The notes under the pieces: generated by a model
Told to the model about the DNA's origin: nothing
Databases searched by the model: none
The model's input: the letters and a program-made list of their open reading frames with translations, nothing else
Position numbers and translations under genes: made by a program
Source of the DNA: Sphingobacterium phlebotomi
Lineage (GTDB): Bacteria > Bacteroidota > Bacteroidia > Sphingobacteriales > Sphingobacteriaceae
Assembly (NCBI RefSeq): GCF_008180195.1
Contig: NZ_VTAV01000016.1
Location: 34,721 to 98,720 of the forward strand
Direction of reading: 5' to 3'
Length of the DNA: 64,000 nt
Part shown: positions 1 through 8,461 of the stretch, in pieces
Numbering within the stretch: the first letter of the stretch is position 1
Layout: each line of letters starts with the position of its first letter

Positions 1-1
1 G

Positions 2-74
2 TGGTGCCAGCTGGATTCGAACCAGCGACACAAGGATTTTCAGTCCTTTGCTCTACCAACTGAGCTATGGCACC
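2..74 (-). tRNA. tRNA-Phe (GAA), copy 1
   Basis: Read on the minus strand, the 73-nt sequence folds as a standard cloverleaf. The 7-bp acceptor stem is GGTGCCA/TGGCACC with discriminator A, and the T arm carries GGTTCGAATCC. The anticodon loop CTGAAAA puts GAA at positions 34-36, giving phenylalanine. CCA is not encoded. It is identical to the second copy 39 nt away. The window starts one base beyond its 3' end. Confidence 0.97.
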
Positions 75-113
75 TTTTAAGTTTTTGTTTGGAATCTGTT
101 ACTTTCAGATTTG

Positions 114-186
114 TGGTGCCAGCTGGATTCGAACCAGCGACACAAGGATTTTCAGTCCTTTGCTCTACCAACTGAGCTATGGCACC
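114..186 (-). tRNA. tRNA-Phe (GAA), copy 2
   Basis: This is an exact 73-nt duplicate of the tRNA-Phe at 2-74, on the same strand and 39 nt upstream of it in transcription order. It has the same GAA anticodon, the same acceptor stem and no encoded CCA. The two are probably co-transcribed as a tandem pair. The duplication is visible directly in the sequence. Confidence 0.97.
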
Positions 187-347
187 TTTCACAACCAAGG
201 TTTTATCCCTTGATTGCGATGCAAATCTATGTTCTTTTTTTGAAATCTAAAACTTTTGTCAGCATTATTTTTAAAGTATTTTTCAACTTGTTGATTCTGA
301 TTAAGATAAAATTACACGAAATAAACACGGCTCTGTCTCAAATAACC

Positions 348-355
348 TATCTTTG
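348..355 (+). promoter_or_regulatory. Bacteroidota -7 element upstream of mnmA
   Basis: The octamer TATCTTTG matches the Bacteroidota primary-sigma -7 consensus TAnnTTTG. It sits 17 nt before the mnmA ATG, predicting a very short 5' leader of about 10 nt. No clear TTG -33 element is seen at the usual distance. Confidence 0.5.
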
Positions 356-372
356 CACTTCACAAAATTAAT

Positions 373-1464
373 ATGAGTAAAAAAGGCAGGGTATTGGTCG
401 CGATGAGTGGTGGAGTAGATAGTTCCGTAGCGGCCATTATGTTACATGAGCAGGGCTATGAGGTTATCGGTATCACCATGAAAACGTGGGATTATGCCTC
501 AGCTGGTGGTTCGTCCAAAGAAACGGGTTGCTGTAGTTTGGACAGTATAAACGACGCCCGGGCATTGGCTGTAGGGTATGGTTTTCCACATTATATATTG
601 GATATACGGGATGAGTTTGGCGATTTTGTTATCGATAATTTTGTTGACGAATATATCGCTGGGCGTACGCCCAATCCTTGTGTGCTCTGCAATACCCATA
701 TCAAATGGTCAGCACTGATGAAGCGGGCAGATAAGCTGGACTGTGAGTTTATCGCAACCGGACACTACGCGAATATTCGCTTGCACGATAATGGAAGGTA
801 TGTTATATCCAAAGGACGAGACGAAAATAAAGATCAATCGTACGTGCTATGGGGCGTATCGCAAGACAACCTCGCTCGGACGCAGTTTCCGCTAGGTAAT
901 TTTACCAAACAGGAAATCCGCCAAATGGCTTTGGAGATGGGACAGGAGGAGTTGGCCAAGAAATCTGAAAGCTATGAAATTTGTTTTGTGCCGGACAACG
1001 ATTATCGTGCTTTTTTGCGCCATAAACGTCCGACACTCGATGATGAAATCGGATCAGGAAATTTTGTGTTATCTGACGGTACGGTGGTAGGTCAACATAT
1101 TGGTTATCCCTATTTTACCATTGGTCAACGGAAAGGGTTGGGTATTGCGTTAGGTAAACCGATGTTCGTAATTGAAATACTGCCCGAGAGCAATACGGTG
1201 GTGTTGGGAGAAGAGCATGAACTGGAAAAATCACAAGCTTTTGTGCGTGACATCAATTTGATTAAATACGCCTCGATAGAAGAACCGATGGAGGCAATAA
1301 CGAAAATACGATATAAAGATGCGGGAGCGCAATCTGTTATAACGCAGCAAGGAAATATAATGCAGGTAGATTTTGCGCATCGTGTTAAGGGCATTGCACC
1401 CGGACAATCTGCCGTATTCTACGAGGGAAGTGATTTACTTGGTGGTGGTTTTTTGATGAAATAG
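373..1464 (+). CDS. mnmA: tRNA-specific 2-thiouridylase MnmA
   Basis: MnmA thiolates U34 of tRNAs for Glu, Gln and Lys, using ATP and sulfur relayed by a persulfide chain. The 363-residue protein has the usual family length. The PP-loop nucleotide motif SGGVDSS lies at residues 12-18. The two catalytic cysteines are in PNPCVLC (C103) and YEICF (C204). The tRNA-binding and beta-barrel C-terminal region runs to the end. The ATG at 373 follows a -7 element at 348-355. The gene is monocistronic: tRNA-Phe genes lie upstream on the other strand, and a strong bidirectional terminator at 1474-1508 separates it from convergent gap. Confidence 0.97.
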   Translation: MSKKGRVLVAMSGGVDSSVAAIMLHEQGYEVIGITMKTWDYASAGGSSKETGCCSLDSINDARALAVGYGFPHYILDIRDEFGDFVIDNFVDEYIAGRTPNPCVLCNTHIKWSALMKRADKLDCEFIATGHYANIRLHDNGRYVISKGRDENKDQSYVLWGVSQDNLARTQFPLGNFTKQEIRQMALEMGQEELAKKSESYEICFVPDNDYRAFLRHKRPTLDDEIGSGNFVLSDGTVVGQHIGYPYFTIGQRKGLGIALGKPMFVIEILPESNTVVLGEEHELEKSQAFVRDINLIKYASIEEPMEAITKIRYKDAGAQSVITQQGNIMQVDFAHRVKGIAPGQSAVFYEGSDLLGGGFLMK

Positions 1465-1473
1465 AAAGAAAAT

Positions 1474-1508
1474 AAAAAGAAAGGCTCGCTATGCGAGCCT
1501 TTCTTTTT
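1474..1508. terminator. Bidirectional terminator between mnmA and gap
   Basis: A perfect 16-bp stem (1474-1489 with 1493-1508) has a 3-nt loop, an A-run on the left arm and a T-run on the right. It therefore reads as an intrinsic terminator on both strands, and it lies between two convergent genes. Confidence 0.9.
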
Positions 1509-1524
1509 ATCCATTAGAGAGAGA

Positions 1525-2520
1525 TTATAACTTACCAACCTCTTGTGCTAAATCGATGATTTTGTTGGAATAACCCCATTCGTTATCGTACCAAGATACG
1601 ACTTTTACGAAGTTGTCATTCAACGAGATACCTGCTTTTGCGTCAAAGATAGATGTACGGGCGTCACCGATGAAGTCGGAAGATACCACCTCATCTTCAG
1701 TATAACCTAAAATACCTTTTAGCTCACCTTCAGAAGCTTCTTTCATTACCTTTTTGATATCTTCATAAGAAGCACCCTTTTCCAAACGAACTGTCAAGTC
1801 AACTACAGAGACATCCGCTGTCGGAACACGCATAGACATACCTGTTAATTTACCTTTCAATTCTGGAAGAACCAATCCTACAGCCTTTGCCGCACCTGTA
1901 GAAGAAGGGATGATGTTTTGGTAAGCACCACGACCACCTCTCCAGTCTTTTACCGAAGGACCGTCAACCGTTTTTTGTGTAGCAGTTACGGCATGTATAG
2001 TTGTCATTAATCCTTCAAGGATACCGAAGTTGTCGTGCAATACTTTTGCGATAGGTGCCAAACAGTTGGTTGTACAAGAAGCGTTTGAAACGATAGTGTA
2101 CTCTGCTTTTAATTCTTTATGGTTTACACCCATTACGAATGTTGGTGTATCGTCTTTTGCGGGTGCAGACATCACTACTTTTTTCGCACCTGCGTCGATA
2201 TGTTTTTGTGCCGTTTCTTGTGTTAAGAAGAAACCGGTTGATTCGATAACCACCTCAGCACCTACTTCGTCCCATTTTAAGTTAGCAGGGTCTTTTTCAG
2301 CCGTTACACGGATTGTTTTTCCGTTGACTACCAAATGTCCATCTTTAACTTCTACAGTACCATCAAATTTACCGTGTGTCGAGTCATATTTTAGCATATA
2401 TGCCAAATAATCAGGCTCCACCAAATCATTGATACCTACAACTTCAATATCACTGCGGTTGATAGCAGCTCTAAAAGCTAAACGGCCAATACGGCCGAAT
2501 CCGTTAATTCCAATTTTCAT
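1525..2520 (-). CDS. gap: Glyceraldehyde-3-phosphate dehydrogenase, type I
   Basis: This enzyme oxidises and phosphorylates glyceraldehyde 3-phosphate to 1,3-bisphosphoglycerate in cytoplasmic glycolysis. The 331-residue protein has the N-terminal Rossmann motif GINGFGRIGR at 4-12. N31-D32 is typical of NAD-dependent enzymes. The catalytic C149 lies in SNASCTTN and the catalytic H176 in TTIHAVTATQ. It is the last gene of a leftward operon after pfkA and the BadF-like gene, starting 8 nt after the latter's stop codon. That arrangement links two glycolytic steps. Transcription ends at the hairpin 1474-1508. Confidence 0.97.
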   Translation of the reverse strand: MKIGINGFGRIGRLAFRAAINRSDIEVVGINDLVEPDYLAYMLKYDSTHGKFDGTVEVKDGHLVVNGKTIRVTAEKDPANLKWDEVGAEVVIESTGFFLTQETAQKHIDAGAKKVVMSAPAKDDTPTFVMGVNHKELKAEYTIVSNASCTTNCLAPIAKVLHDNFGILEGLMTTIHAVTATQKTVDGPSVKDWRGGRGAYQNIIPSSTGAAKAVGLVLPELKGKLTGMSMRVPTADVSVVDLTVRLEKGASYEDIKKVMKEASEGELKGILGYTEDEVVSSDFIGDARTSIFDAKAGISLNDNFVKVVSWYDNEWGYSNKIIDLAQEVGKL

Positions 2521-2528
2521 TTTCTCTA

Positions 2529-3377
2529 TTAGTTTTTATTAATGTAATACTTTATTAAGTTCTGAACAGGCTCTTTAATGATAGAGCCAATATGTAACCC
2601 ATGTTCTGCTCCCAATTCACGCAACCAATCGGCATAATTGTTGGCTACTGATCCCGTAAAGTTAAATTGACTATCTGGATAACTTTCCGATAACGGGATC
2701 AAGTATGTTTTGATATATATTTCCAGCCCTCGTTTTATATGTTGCGTAAAATAGGGCTCATCTCGATGTTCATAAATGAAATCAGCGAAGCTTGTTAAGA
2801 ACAAATTTGGGTTAGGATTATAATATACTCGTTCCAGTATAGAACGTCTGTCTATGTTATATTTATGCAGTAATTTTTCGCGGATACTACTCGGCATTGT
2901 TTCTGTTAAAAAACCTTTCAATAATTGTCTGCCTAACCAATTCGTCGACCCCTCATCGGCTAAGATATAACCCATGCCATAATTATTAGATAAGACTTTT
3001 TTGCCATTATAATAAGCCGCATTCGAACCGCTACCAATAATACCCACAATACCCTTTTCGTCCCCAAAAGTTGACTTTGCTGAGGCTTCCATATCATGCC
3101 CTGCTTTTACTTTGGCATTTTTAAAGAATTGCGCAAATGTCTGTTCTATCTTTTGCTGGCGTTCGGGAGAAGATACACCGGCACCGAAAAAGAAAATTTT
3201 ACGAATCTTTTCTGCATTGTTTATTAAATGATTGCTTTTGTTCAGTAGTTGCGTGATATACCGCTCATCTTGTATATAGGAGTTGATACCTGGTGTGCGA
3301 AAGCCGTGGAGTACACGTTTTTTATCCGCAATCCGCCAGTCTGCATATCTTGACCCACTAAAAACAACTACAATCAT
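2529..3377 (-). CDS. BadF/BadG-type N-acetylglucosamine-kinase-like protein with altered phosphate-1 motif
   Basis: The protein has the ASKHA/BadF-BadG fold used by eukaryotic-type GlcNAc kinases. The segment GIIGSGSNA is at 112-120, the DEGS motif at 141-144, and the candidate catalytic-base Asp at D95 in HDMEASA. The phosphate-1 loop, usually close to D-S-G-S-T-K-T-D-W, reads FSGSRYADW here. The leading Asp, the Thr and the Lys are therefore replaced, while the final D-W is kept. The gene lies between pfkA and gap in one operon, so a role in sensing or handling sugar is plausible. Kinase activity cannot be assumed. The alternatives are a true kinase with a divergent loop, or a pseudokinase. 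Confidence 0.75.
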   Translation of the reverse strand: MIVVVFSGSRYADWRIADKKRVLHGFRTPGINSYIQDERYITQLLNKSNHLINNAEKIRKIFFFGAGVSSPERQQKIEQTFAQFFKNAKVKAGHDMEASAKSTFGDEKGIVGIIGSGSNAAYYNGKKVLSNNYGMGYILADEGSTNWLGRQLLKGFLTETMPSSIREKLLHKYNIDRRSILERVYYNPNPNLFLTSFADFIYEHRDEPYFTQHIKRGLEIYIKTYLIPLSESYPDSQFNFTGSVANNYADWLRELGAEHGLHIGSIIKEPVQNLIKYYINKN

Positions 3378-3444
3378 TATAAAAAATATCTAAAGATAAG
3401 TTCGCCAAATCTCGCTTAAAAAGGCAAAAATAAAAAATGAATCT

Positions 3445-4440
3445 TTATAAAGCCATTATTTTTGCAATTTCAACAAGGTCTTCATTAAGTTTCAGTTCTT
3501 TTTTACTGAGTGCTTCCTCCAACGGAGTAGTAACCATTTCTGATCCACGAACCCCCATGGTAGCTCTTGTATTGCCTTTTAAAAGCTCATTGACTGCTGC
3601 GTAGCCCATACGAGTCGCTAATACCCTGTCTGCACTACTAGGAGCCCCGCCCCGTTGTAGATGCCCTAATATACTAACTTTTGTGTCATAATAATCAAAT
3701 TTTTCATTGACACGTTTTGCCACATTATTAGCGCCACCGTTTTTATCACCTTCTGCGACAATTACGATCATAGACGACTTATTTCTATCGGCCGCATGTT
3801 CCAGCATTTCGATAAGCTCGTCAATTGCGGTGTCCTTTTCAGGAAGGAGGATGGCTTCAGCTCCACCAGCTACACCGGCATTGAGCGCAATACATCCAGA
3901 GTCACGTCCCATGACTTCAACAAAAAATAAACGATTATGGGAAGCTGCTGTGTCACGGATTTTATCAATCGCTTCGATAACGGTATTATTTGCCGTATCA
4001 TAACCAATAGTAAGGTCCGTTCCATTTAGATCATTATCAATAGTTCCGGGGATACATGTCACAGGAATATCAAACTCGCGCGAAAATATTTCTGCACCTG
4101 TAAACGTACCATCACCTCCAATAGCAACCAATGCATCAATCCCGGCTGCCCGAATATTCTCATACGCTTTTGCGCGTCCTTCCACTGTTTTGAATTCCAT
4201 GCAGCGGGCTGTTTTAAGTACAGTTCCTCCTTTTTGTATAATAGAACTAACTGACTTACTGTCCATATCAAACATAGTATTATCAATCATGCCTTGATAG
4301 CCATGATAAATACCAGTCACTTTCTTGTCATGATGTAGCGCTGTTCTCACAACAGCACGGATAGCAGCGTTCATTCCTGGAGCGTCTCCCCCTGATGTGA
4401 ATACGCCGATTCTTGTTATTTCTTCCACTCGATTACTCAT
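3445..4440 (-). CDS. pfkA: ATP-dependent 6-phosphofructokinase
   Basis: PfkA phosphorylates fructose 6-phosphate to fructose 1,6-bisphosphate, the committing step of glycolysis. The 331-residue protein has the ATP-binding TSGGDAPGMN motif near residues 15-24 and GGDGT at 108-112. The catalytic TIDND motif is at 133-137, with D135 as the expected catalytic base. These residues fit the classical bacterial ATP-dependent group. It heads the leftward pfkA / BadF-like / gap operon. A candidate -7 element and an inverted repeat lie just upstream, facing the divergent Nudix-type regulator. Confidence 0.97.
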   Translation of the reverse strand: MSNRVEEITRIGVFTSGGDAPGMNAAIRAVVRTALHHDKKVTGIYHGYQGMIDNTMFDMDSKSVSSIIQKGGTVLKTARCMEFKTVEGRAKAYENIRAAGIDALVAIGGDGTFTGAEIFSREFDIPVTCIPGTIDNDLNGTDLTIGYDTANNTVIEAIDKIRDTAASHNRLFFVEVMGRDSGCIALNAGVAGGAEAILLPEKDTAIDELIEMLEHAADRNKSSMIVIVAEGDKNGGANNVAKRVNEKFDYYDTKVSILGHLQRGGAPSSADRVLATRMGYAAVNELLKGNTRATMGVRGSEMVTTPLEEALSKKELKLNEDLVEIAKIMAL

Positions 4441-4451
4441 TTTAGGTTTTA

Positions 4452-4459
4452 CGAATATA
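4452..4459 (-). promoter_or_regulatory. Candidate -7 element of the pfkA operon
   Basis: Read on the minus strand this is TATATTCG, close to the Bacteroidota TAnnTTTG consensus. It is 11 nt upstream of the pfkA ATG, so the leader would be very short. It abuts the inverted repeat at 4457-4479. Confidence 0.4.
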
Positions 4460-4479
4460 GTGTGTATTTTTTACACTAT
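4457..4479. promoter_or_regulatory. Inverted repeat, candidate operator between pfkA and Nudix-type regulator
   Basis: ATAGTGT at 4457-4463 pairs with ACACTAT at 4473-4479 across a 9-nt T-rich spacer. The repeat overlaps the pfkA -7 region and lies between pfkA and the divergent regulator. That is the usual place for an autoregulatory operator. Confidence 0.4.
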
Positions 4480-4498
4480 TAAATTTTTTTTGTTTTTT

Positions 4499-5245
4499 TT
4501 GGATTATTGTGATAATATTGGTGGATATTGGCATATCAATAAAAAACACGTTACACTTACAGATTTTAAAAATCAAATTGTTTTGCAAACTCATTTCACC
4601 ATAGACTGTGTAATATACAGTTTTAACGAAGGTAAACTTCAGTTATTATTGACCGAAAGAAACGTATATCCCTACAAAGATTGGTGGGCTTTACCCGGTT
4701 TCTTTGCCCAAAAGGGCGAAGAAATGGAAGACGCCGTGAAACGTATCTTGTACGAACACACAGGACTAAAGGATGTTTTTATGGAGCAGCTAGGAGCATT
4801 TGCCGGTGTGAAGCGACATCCTGAAGGGAGGATACTGACCGTTGCCTTTTCAACTATTGTGAAATATGAGGATGTAAAGTCTAAGATTAAGCCAATGACT
4901 TCCTATATGCGACAAGCAAAATGGTTCGCGATAGATCAATTACCCGACTTGGCTTTTGATCATGCTCAAATTGTTCAGCAAAGTCTACAAAAGTTAAAAC
5001 ATACCATTAATTACTCGACCGCAGTATACGAACTTTTGCCGGAGAAATTTACGTTAACGCAGTTACAACAAGTATATGAAGCTATTTTGGGTAAAACGCT
5101 CGACAAGCGGAACTTCCGTAAAAAAATAGCCAATGCCGGGTTTCTTAAGGAATTACCCGAGGTGCAAAAGGGTGTCTCTTATAGGGCAGCAAGATTATAT
5201 AAATTTGATAAGCGGAAATTCCAAAAACAAATAAGCATTATGTAA
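4499..5245 (+). CDS. Nudix-domain transcriptional regulator (NrtR/AraR-like) with degenerate Nudix box
   Basis: The protein has an N-terminal Nudix fold and a C-terminal winged-helix region (about the last 95 residues), the plan of NrtR-type and Bacteroides AraR-type sugar regulators. The Nudix box core R-E-U-x-E-E-x-G-U reads RILYEHTGL here. Key glutamates are lost, which suits ligand binding without hydrolysis. It is divergent from the pfkA operon, so control of sugar metabolism is a reasonable inference. The start is uncertain. The open frame extends back into pfkA, but no ATG lies between. TTG at 4499 is taken here, and TTG at 4583 is another option. Confidence 0.75.
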   Translation: MDYCDNIGGYWHINKKHVTLTDFKNQIVLQTHFTIDCVIYSFNEGKLQLLLTERNVYPYKDWWALPGFFAQKGEEMEDAVKRILYEHTGLKDVFMEQLGAFAGVKRHPEGRILTVAFSTIVKYEDVKSKIKPMTSYMRQAKWFAIDQLPDLAFDHAQIVQQSLQKLKHTINYSTAVYELLPEKFTLTQLQQVYEAILGKTLDKRNFRKKIANAGFLKELPEVQKGVSYRAARLYKFDKRKFQKQISIM

Positions 5246-5337
5246 CAAATTGACGGTATGATGCCAATCATTCGTTAGTTAATTTACAGTAAGATTACAA
5301 TTTGTTTATAAATTGTTTCTCACCATTTCATTTTGTT

Positions 5338-5381
5338 TTTATACTTTTGAACGTTTTTAGAAAAAAGTCAAAAAGTATAAA
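5338..5381. promoter_or_regulatory. Inverted repeat overlapping the TetR-operon promoter (candidate operator)
   Basis: TTTATACTTTTGA at 5338-5350 and TCAAAAAGTATAAA at 5368-5381 are inverted copies differing by a single inserted base. The left arm contains the -7-like octamer TACTTTTG (5342-5349). The repeat ends 7 nt before the TetR start codon, as expected for autorepression. Confidence 0.5.
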
Positions 5382-5388
5382 GTCAAGA

Positions 5389-5994
5389 ATGGATAGTAAA
5401 AAGGAACAGATTATTCAAGCAGCGCTAAAAAGATTCTCGCATTATGGTTTTCATAAAACCAGCATGAGCGAGATAGCGGTTGATTTGAATATTACAAAAG
5501 CCAACTTATATTACTACTACCCCGACAAAAATGCGCTCATAAAAGATGTGCTAGCCTATATATCGGATGAGATTCTTACGCAACAGTATGCCGTTCTTAA
5601 TCAATATGATGGTAGCTTATTGGATGTTTTGTGTAAATTATTAGAGGTTAAGGCTGACTTTTTAAAAGACTATTATGTCCTTCATATTAACGAAAATCTA
5701 GAATGGATAAAAGGACAGGGGATAGGTACACTTTTGGAAGAGTTTCACTACAAAAATATAGAGATAGTAGAGGATTTATTGGAACGTGCGACCAAATATG
5801 GGGAAATTGAAGTAAATTCTATAAATGAGGCAGCGACATCCTATACAGAAATCATGGAGGGATTGAGCCTTATCCGTAGTGTGTCTGATATGATTTCTGG
5901 AATGCCGAATGCATATAATGTCGATGTCATATTAGAAAGCCAAAAGAAAGCCACAAAATTTATATTTAATAATAAGATAGTACAAGATAATTAG
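5389..5994 (+). CDS. TetR family transcriptional regulator
   Basis: The N-terminal helix-turn-helix shows the TetR signature at residues about 20-50: T-S-M-S-E-I-A, then T-K-A-N-L-Y-Y-Y-Y, then D-K. It is followed by an all-helical ligand-binding domain, 201 residues in all. The open frame begins at 5302, but ATG 5389 is preferred. The -7 element at 5342-5349 and the inverted repeat lie inside the upstream extension, and homologues begin just before the HTH. It is followed 11 nt later by tolC-adaptor-RND genes. It is therefore very likely a local repressor of the efflux operon, released by a pump substrate. Confidence 0.93.
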   Translation: MDSKKEQIIQAALKRFSHYGFHKTSMSEIAVDLNITKANLYYYYPDKNALIKDVLAYISDEILTQQYAVLNQYDGSLLDVLCKLLEVKADFLKDYYVLHINENLEWIKGQGIGTLLEEFHYKNIEIVEDLLERATKYGEIEVNSINEAATSYTEIMEGLSLIRSVSDMISGMPNAYNVDVILESQKKATKFIFNNKIVQDN

Positions 5995-6005
5995 TTTTTC
6001 AGTTC

Positions 6006-7337
6006 ATGTTTTCAAAAATGAGATTTAAATATTTAAGTATTTTAGCTGTAGGACTGCTCCTTCAGATAAACCCCCTTTGGGCACAAGAAGTACTTACGCT
6101 GGAAGAAGCGATAAAGTATGCGTTGGAGCATAAGGCGGAAGCTAAAACAGCTAAGCTGGAGGTTGAAAACGCACAATATCAGATTGATGAAGTGCGGGCG
6201 GGAGCCTTGCCTCAGATCAATGCATCGGGGACATTGAAGTATAATATTATTATTCCGGAAATGGCTCTTGAGTTTGGTGGAGAAACGATTACTGCAAAAA
6301 TGGGACAACCCTGGAATTCAACAGCCGTTGTCTCATTGAATCAGCAATTGTTTAACCAATCCCTCTTTACTGGATTGAAAGCGGCAAAGACAACAAGGGA
6401 GTTCTATCAGCTTAATGCGCAATTGACGGATGAGCAACTAATTGAAAATGTGTCAAATGCATACTACGATATTTTCCAAACACAATTGCAATTGCAGACT
6501 ATACAGAATAATCTGGATAACACGACCAAAACAAAAAAAATCATTGATGGCATGGTGGGCGCCGGTCTCGCGAAAAAGATTGATTTAGATCGTTTATCGG
6601 TAGCGGTAAACAATCTTGAATCGCAAAAAACGCAGATACAGAGTGCTTTGCAACTCAAAGAAAATGCCTTAAAATTCGCGATCGGTATGCCAATGGAAAT
6701 GGGGATTGAACTTCCTGAAGAAACATTTGAAATCAATCCGGCTATTTCATTGCAAACCAATGATATCGAAAATAGATCGGAAGTCCTTTTGAGTGAGAAA
6801 CAAATAGAGTTGTATGAATTGAATAAAAGAGCTCAAAAAGCAAGTTTGTATCCTACGTTATCGTTAGGGACTGACTTCGGATTTAGTGGGTTTGGTCAAG
6901 GTTTTCCAATCGGAGGAGATTTTATGTGGCCCAAAACCTCCAGTATCGGTTTGAATTTGTCGATACCGATTTTTACAGGAGGAGCGACACGGGCGAAAAT
7001 TAATCAGGCGGATATTGATATCAGAAAAGCACGCACGGCATTAGAAGATACGAAGCTGGGTATTTCTTTAACGAACGAAAATGCTAAAACTCAGATTAGG
7101 AACAGTTTATTAACGGTGGATGCAAACCGCAGAAATGTGACGCTCGCCAAAGAGGTTTTGAGCGATACACAAAACAACTATAATAATGGTTTAGCCACGT
7201 TGACAGATTTGCTGGATGCGGAGAAAGCATTGGCAGATGCTGAAACGAATCTAAATACTTCGTTGCTAGATTACAAGTTATCGGAAATACAGCTTATTAA
7301 AGCAAACGGAAATTTAAAAACATTAATCAACGAATAA
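6006..7337 (+). CDS. TolC family outer membrane efflux protein
   Basis: This is the outer-membrane channel of a tripartite RND efflux pump. A signal peptide spans about residues 1-26, ending in LWAQ. It is followed by two long heptad-rich helical repeats and beta segments typical of the OEP family, for example LTLEEAIKYAL near the N-terminus and LTDLLDAEKALADAE near the C-terminus. The 443-residue length fits. An alternative ATG at 6018 would give a shorter signal peptide. It is the second gene of the TetR-tolC-adaptor-RND operon. Confidence 0.92.
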   Translation: MFSKMRFKYLSILAVGLLLQINPLWAQEVLTLEEAIKYALEHKAEAKTAKLEVENAQYQIDEVRAGALPQINASGTLKYNIIIPEMALEFGGETITAKMGQPWNSTAVVSLNQQLFNQSLFTGLKAAKTTREFYQLNAQLTDEQLIENVSNAYYDIFQTQLQLQTIQNNLDNTTKTKKIIDGMVGAGLAKKIDLDRLSVAVNNLESQKTQIQSALQLKENALKFAIGMPMEMGIELPEETFEINPAISLQTNDIENRSEVLLSEKQIELYELNKRAQKASLYPTLSLGTDFGFSGFGQGFPIGGDFMWPKTSSIGLNLSIPIFTGGATRAKINQADIDIRKARTALEDTKLGISLTNENAKTQIRNSLLTVDANRRNVTLAKEVLSDTQNNYNNGLATLTDLLDAEKALADAETNLNTSLLDYKLSEIQLIKANGNLKTLINE

Positions 7338-7361
7338 TCAACTTATTTATACATAACAAAT

Positions 7362-8420
7362 ATGAAACGGGTAATTTTAACGGTAATCATCATTGCTGCT
7401 GCTTTAGCGGGGATTGTGTTTATTTTGAATCAGAACAAGGCTAAAAATGAAGCTGATACGGCTACGGTAGCCATTCAAAACGCAGCAGTCGCCGTTCGTG
7501 CAGATACAGCAGATTTTAAAGATGTAAACACACAATATATAACGAACGGTGTATTTGCACCTAAACAAGAAGTGATGTTGTCGGCAGAAGCTTCGGGCAA
7601 GGTTGTTCGCGTATTAGTAGAGGAAGGTGCCTATGTAAGAGCTGGTCAGACCCTCGCGATTATTAATGGCGATAAACTAAATGTAGACGTTTCGAATGCA
7701 CAGGCTGTTTATGCAAATGCCGAAGCGGAAGTTGCTCGTTTTGAGAGTGCCTATGCTACAGGAGGGGTCACCAAACAACAATTAGATCAAACGAAACTCC
7801 AATTGGAAAATGCCAAAAACAGTTTGAAATCAGCACAATTGTCTGCTTCTGATGTAAATATTACGTCCTCTTTCGCAGGGGTGATTAACAAAAGGAATAT
7901 TGAACCGGGTTCTTATGTAAATCCCGGGCAGGAGTTGTTTGAGGTGGTCAATGTCTCTACGTTAAAGTTGAAAATAAATGTAGATGAAAAGAATATCGGA
8001 CAGGTTAAATTAGGGCAATCCGTTAAGGTAGAATCACCTGTATTGCCGAACCAAGCTTTCAACGGGACTGTAACGTTTGTTGCGCCTAAAGCAGATGGTA
8101 GTTTGAATTTTCCTGTGGAGTTAGAGATAAAGAATAACGCAACCAACGATTTGAAAGCTGGGATGTACGGTACTGCTTATTTTGGTAGTGAAGAAGCTAT
8201 TAATGCCTTGATTGTACCACGTAATGCTTTTGTAGGAAGTGTGAGCTCTAATCAAATCTTTGCCATTGAGGACGGAAAAGCTACTTTGAAAAATGTGGTG
8301 TCTGGAAGAAGCTTTGGTGATTACATCGAAATTGTTTCCGGCCTAGAAAAAGGTACGGTAGTTGTGACCTCCGGTCAAATCAACCTTTTGGACGGAACAC
8401 CAGTAGAAATTATTAAATAG
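7362..8420 (+). CDS. RND efflux periplasmic adaptor (membrane fusion protein)
   Basis: The adaptor bridges the inner-membrane RND pump and TolC. The 352-residue protein starts with an uncleaved hydrophobic anchor (about residues 3-22). It has a biotinyl-lipoyl-like half around VRVLVEEGAYVRAGQ, a short coiled-coil hairpin (about 105-150), the second lipoyl half (FAGVINKRNIEPGSYV), and beta-barrel and membrane-proximal domains. There is no lipobox, unlike the adaptor of the second pump in this window. It is 24 nt after tolC and 41 nt before the RND gene. Confidence 0.93.
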   Translation: MKRVILTVIIIAAALAGIVFILNQNKAKNEADTATVAIQNAAVAVRADTADFKDVNTQYITNGVFAPKQEVMLSAEASGKVVRVLVEEGAYVRAGQTLAIINGDKLNVDVSNAQAVYANAEAEVARFESAYATGGVTKQQLDQTKLQLENAKNSLKSAQLSASDVNITSSFAGVINKRNIEPGSYVNPGQELFEVVNVSTLKLKINVDEKNIGQVKLGQSVKVESPVLPNQAFNGTVTFVAPKADGSLNFPVELEIKNNATNDLKAGMYGTAYFGSEEAINALIVPRNAFVGSVSSNQIFAIEDGKATLKNVVSGRSFGDYIEIVSGLEKGTVVVTSGQINLLDGTPVEIIK

Positions 8421-8461
8421 CGAGTGCGTTTCATCACACACGCAAAAAACAAATTATTTCA

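Noticed and set aside
2..186. Direct repeat resembling a CRISPR unit
   Set aside because: The repeats are two tRNA-Phe genes, not short repeats with spacers.
111..371. 86-residue frame over tRNA-Phe copy 2
   Set aside because: Its first third is the antisense of the tRNA, and it has no coding character.
5302..5388. N-terminal extension of the TetR gene
   Set aside because: It contains a candidate promoter and operator and no family likeness. ATG 5389 is the better start.
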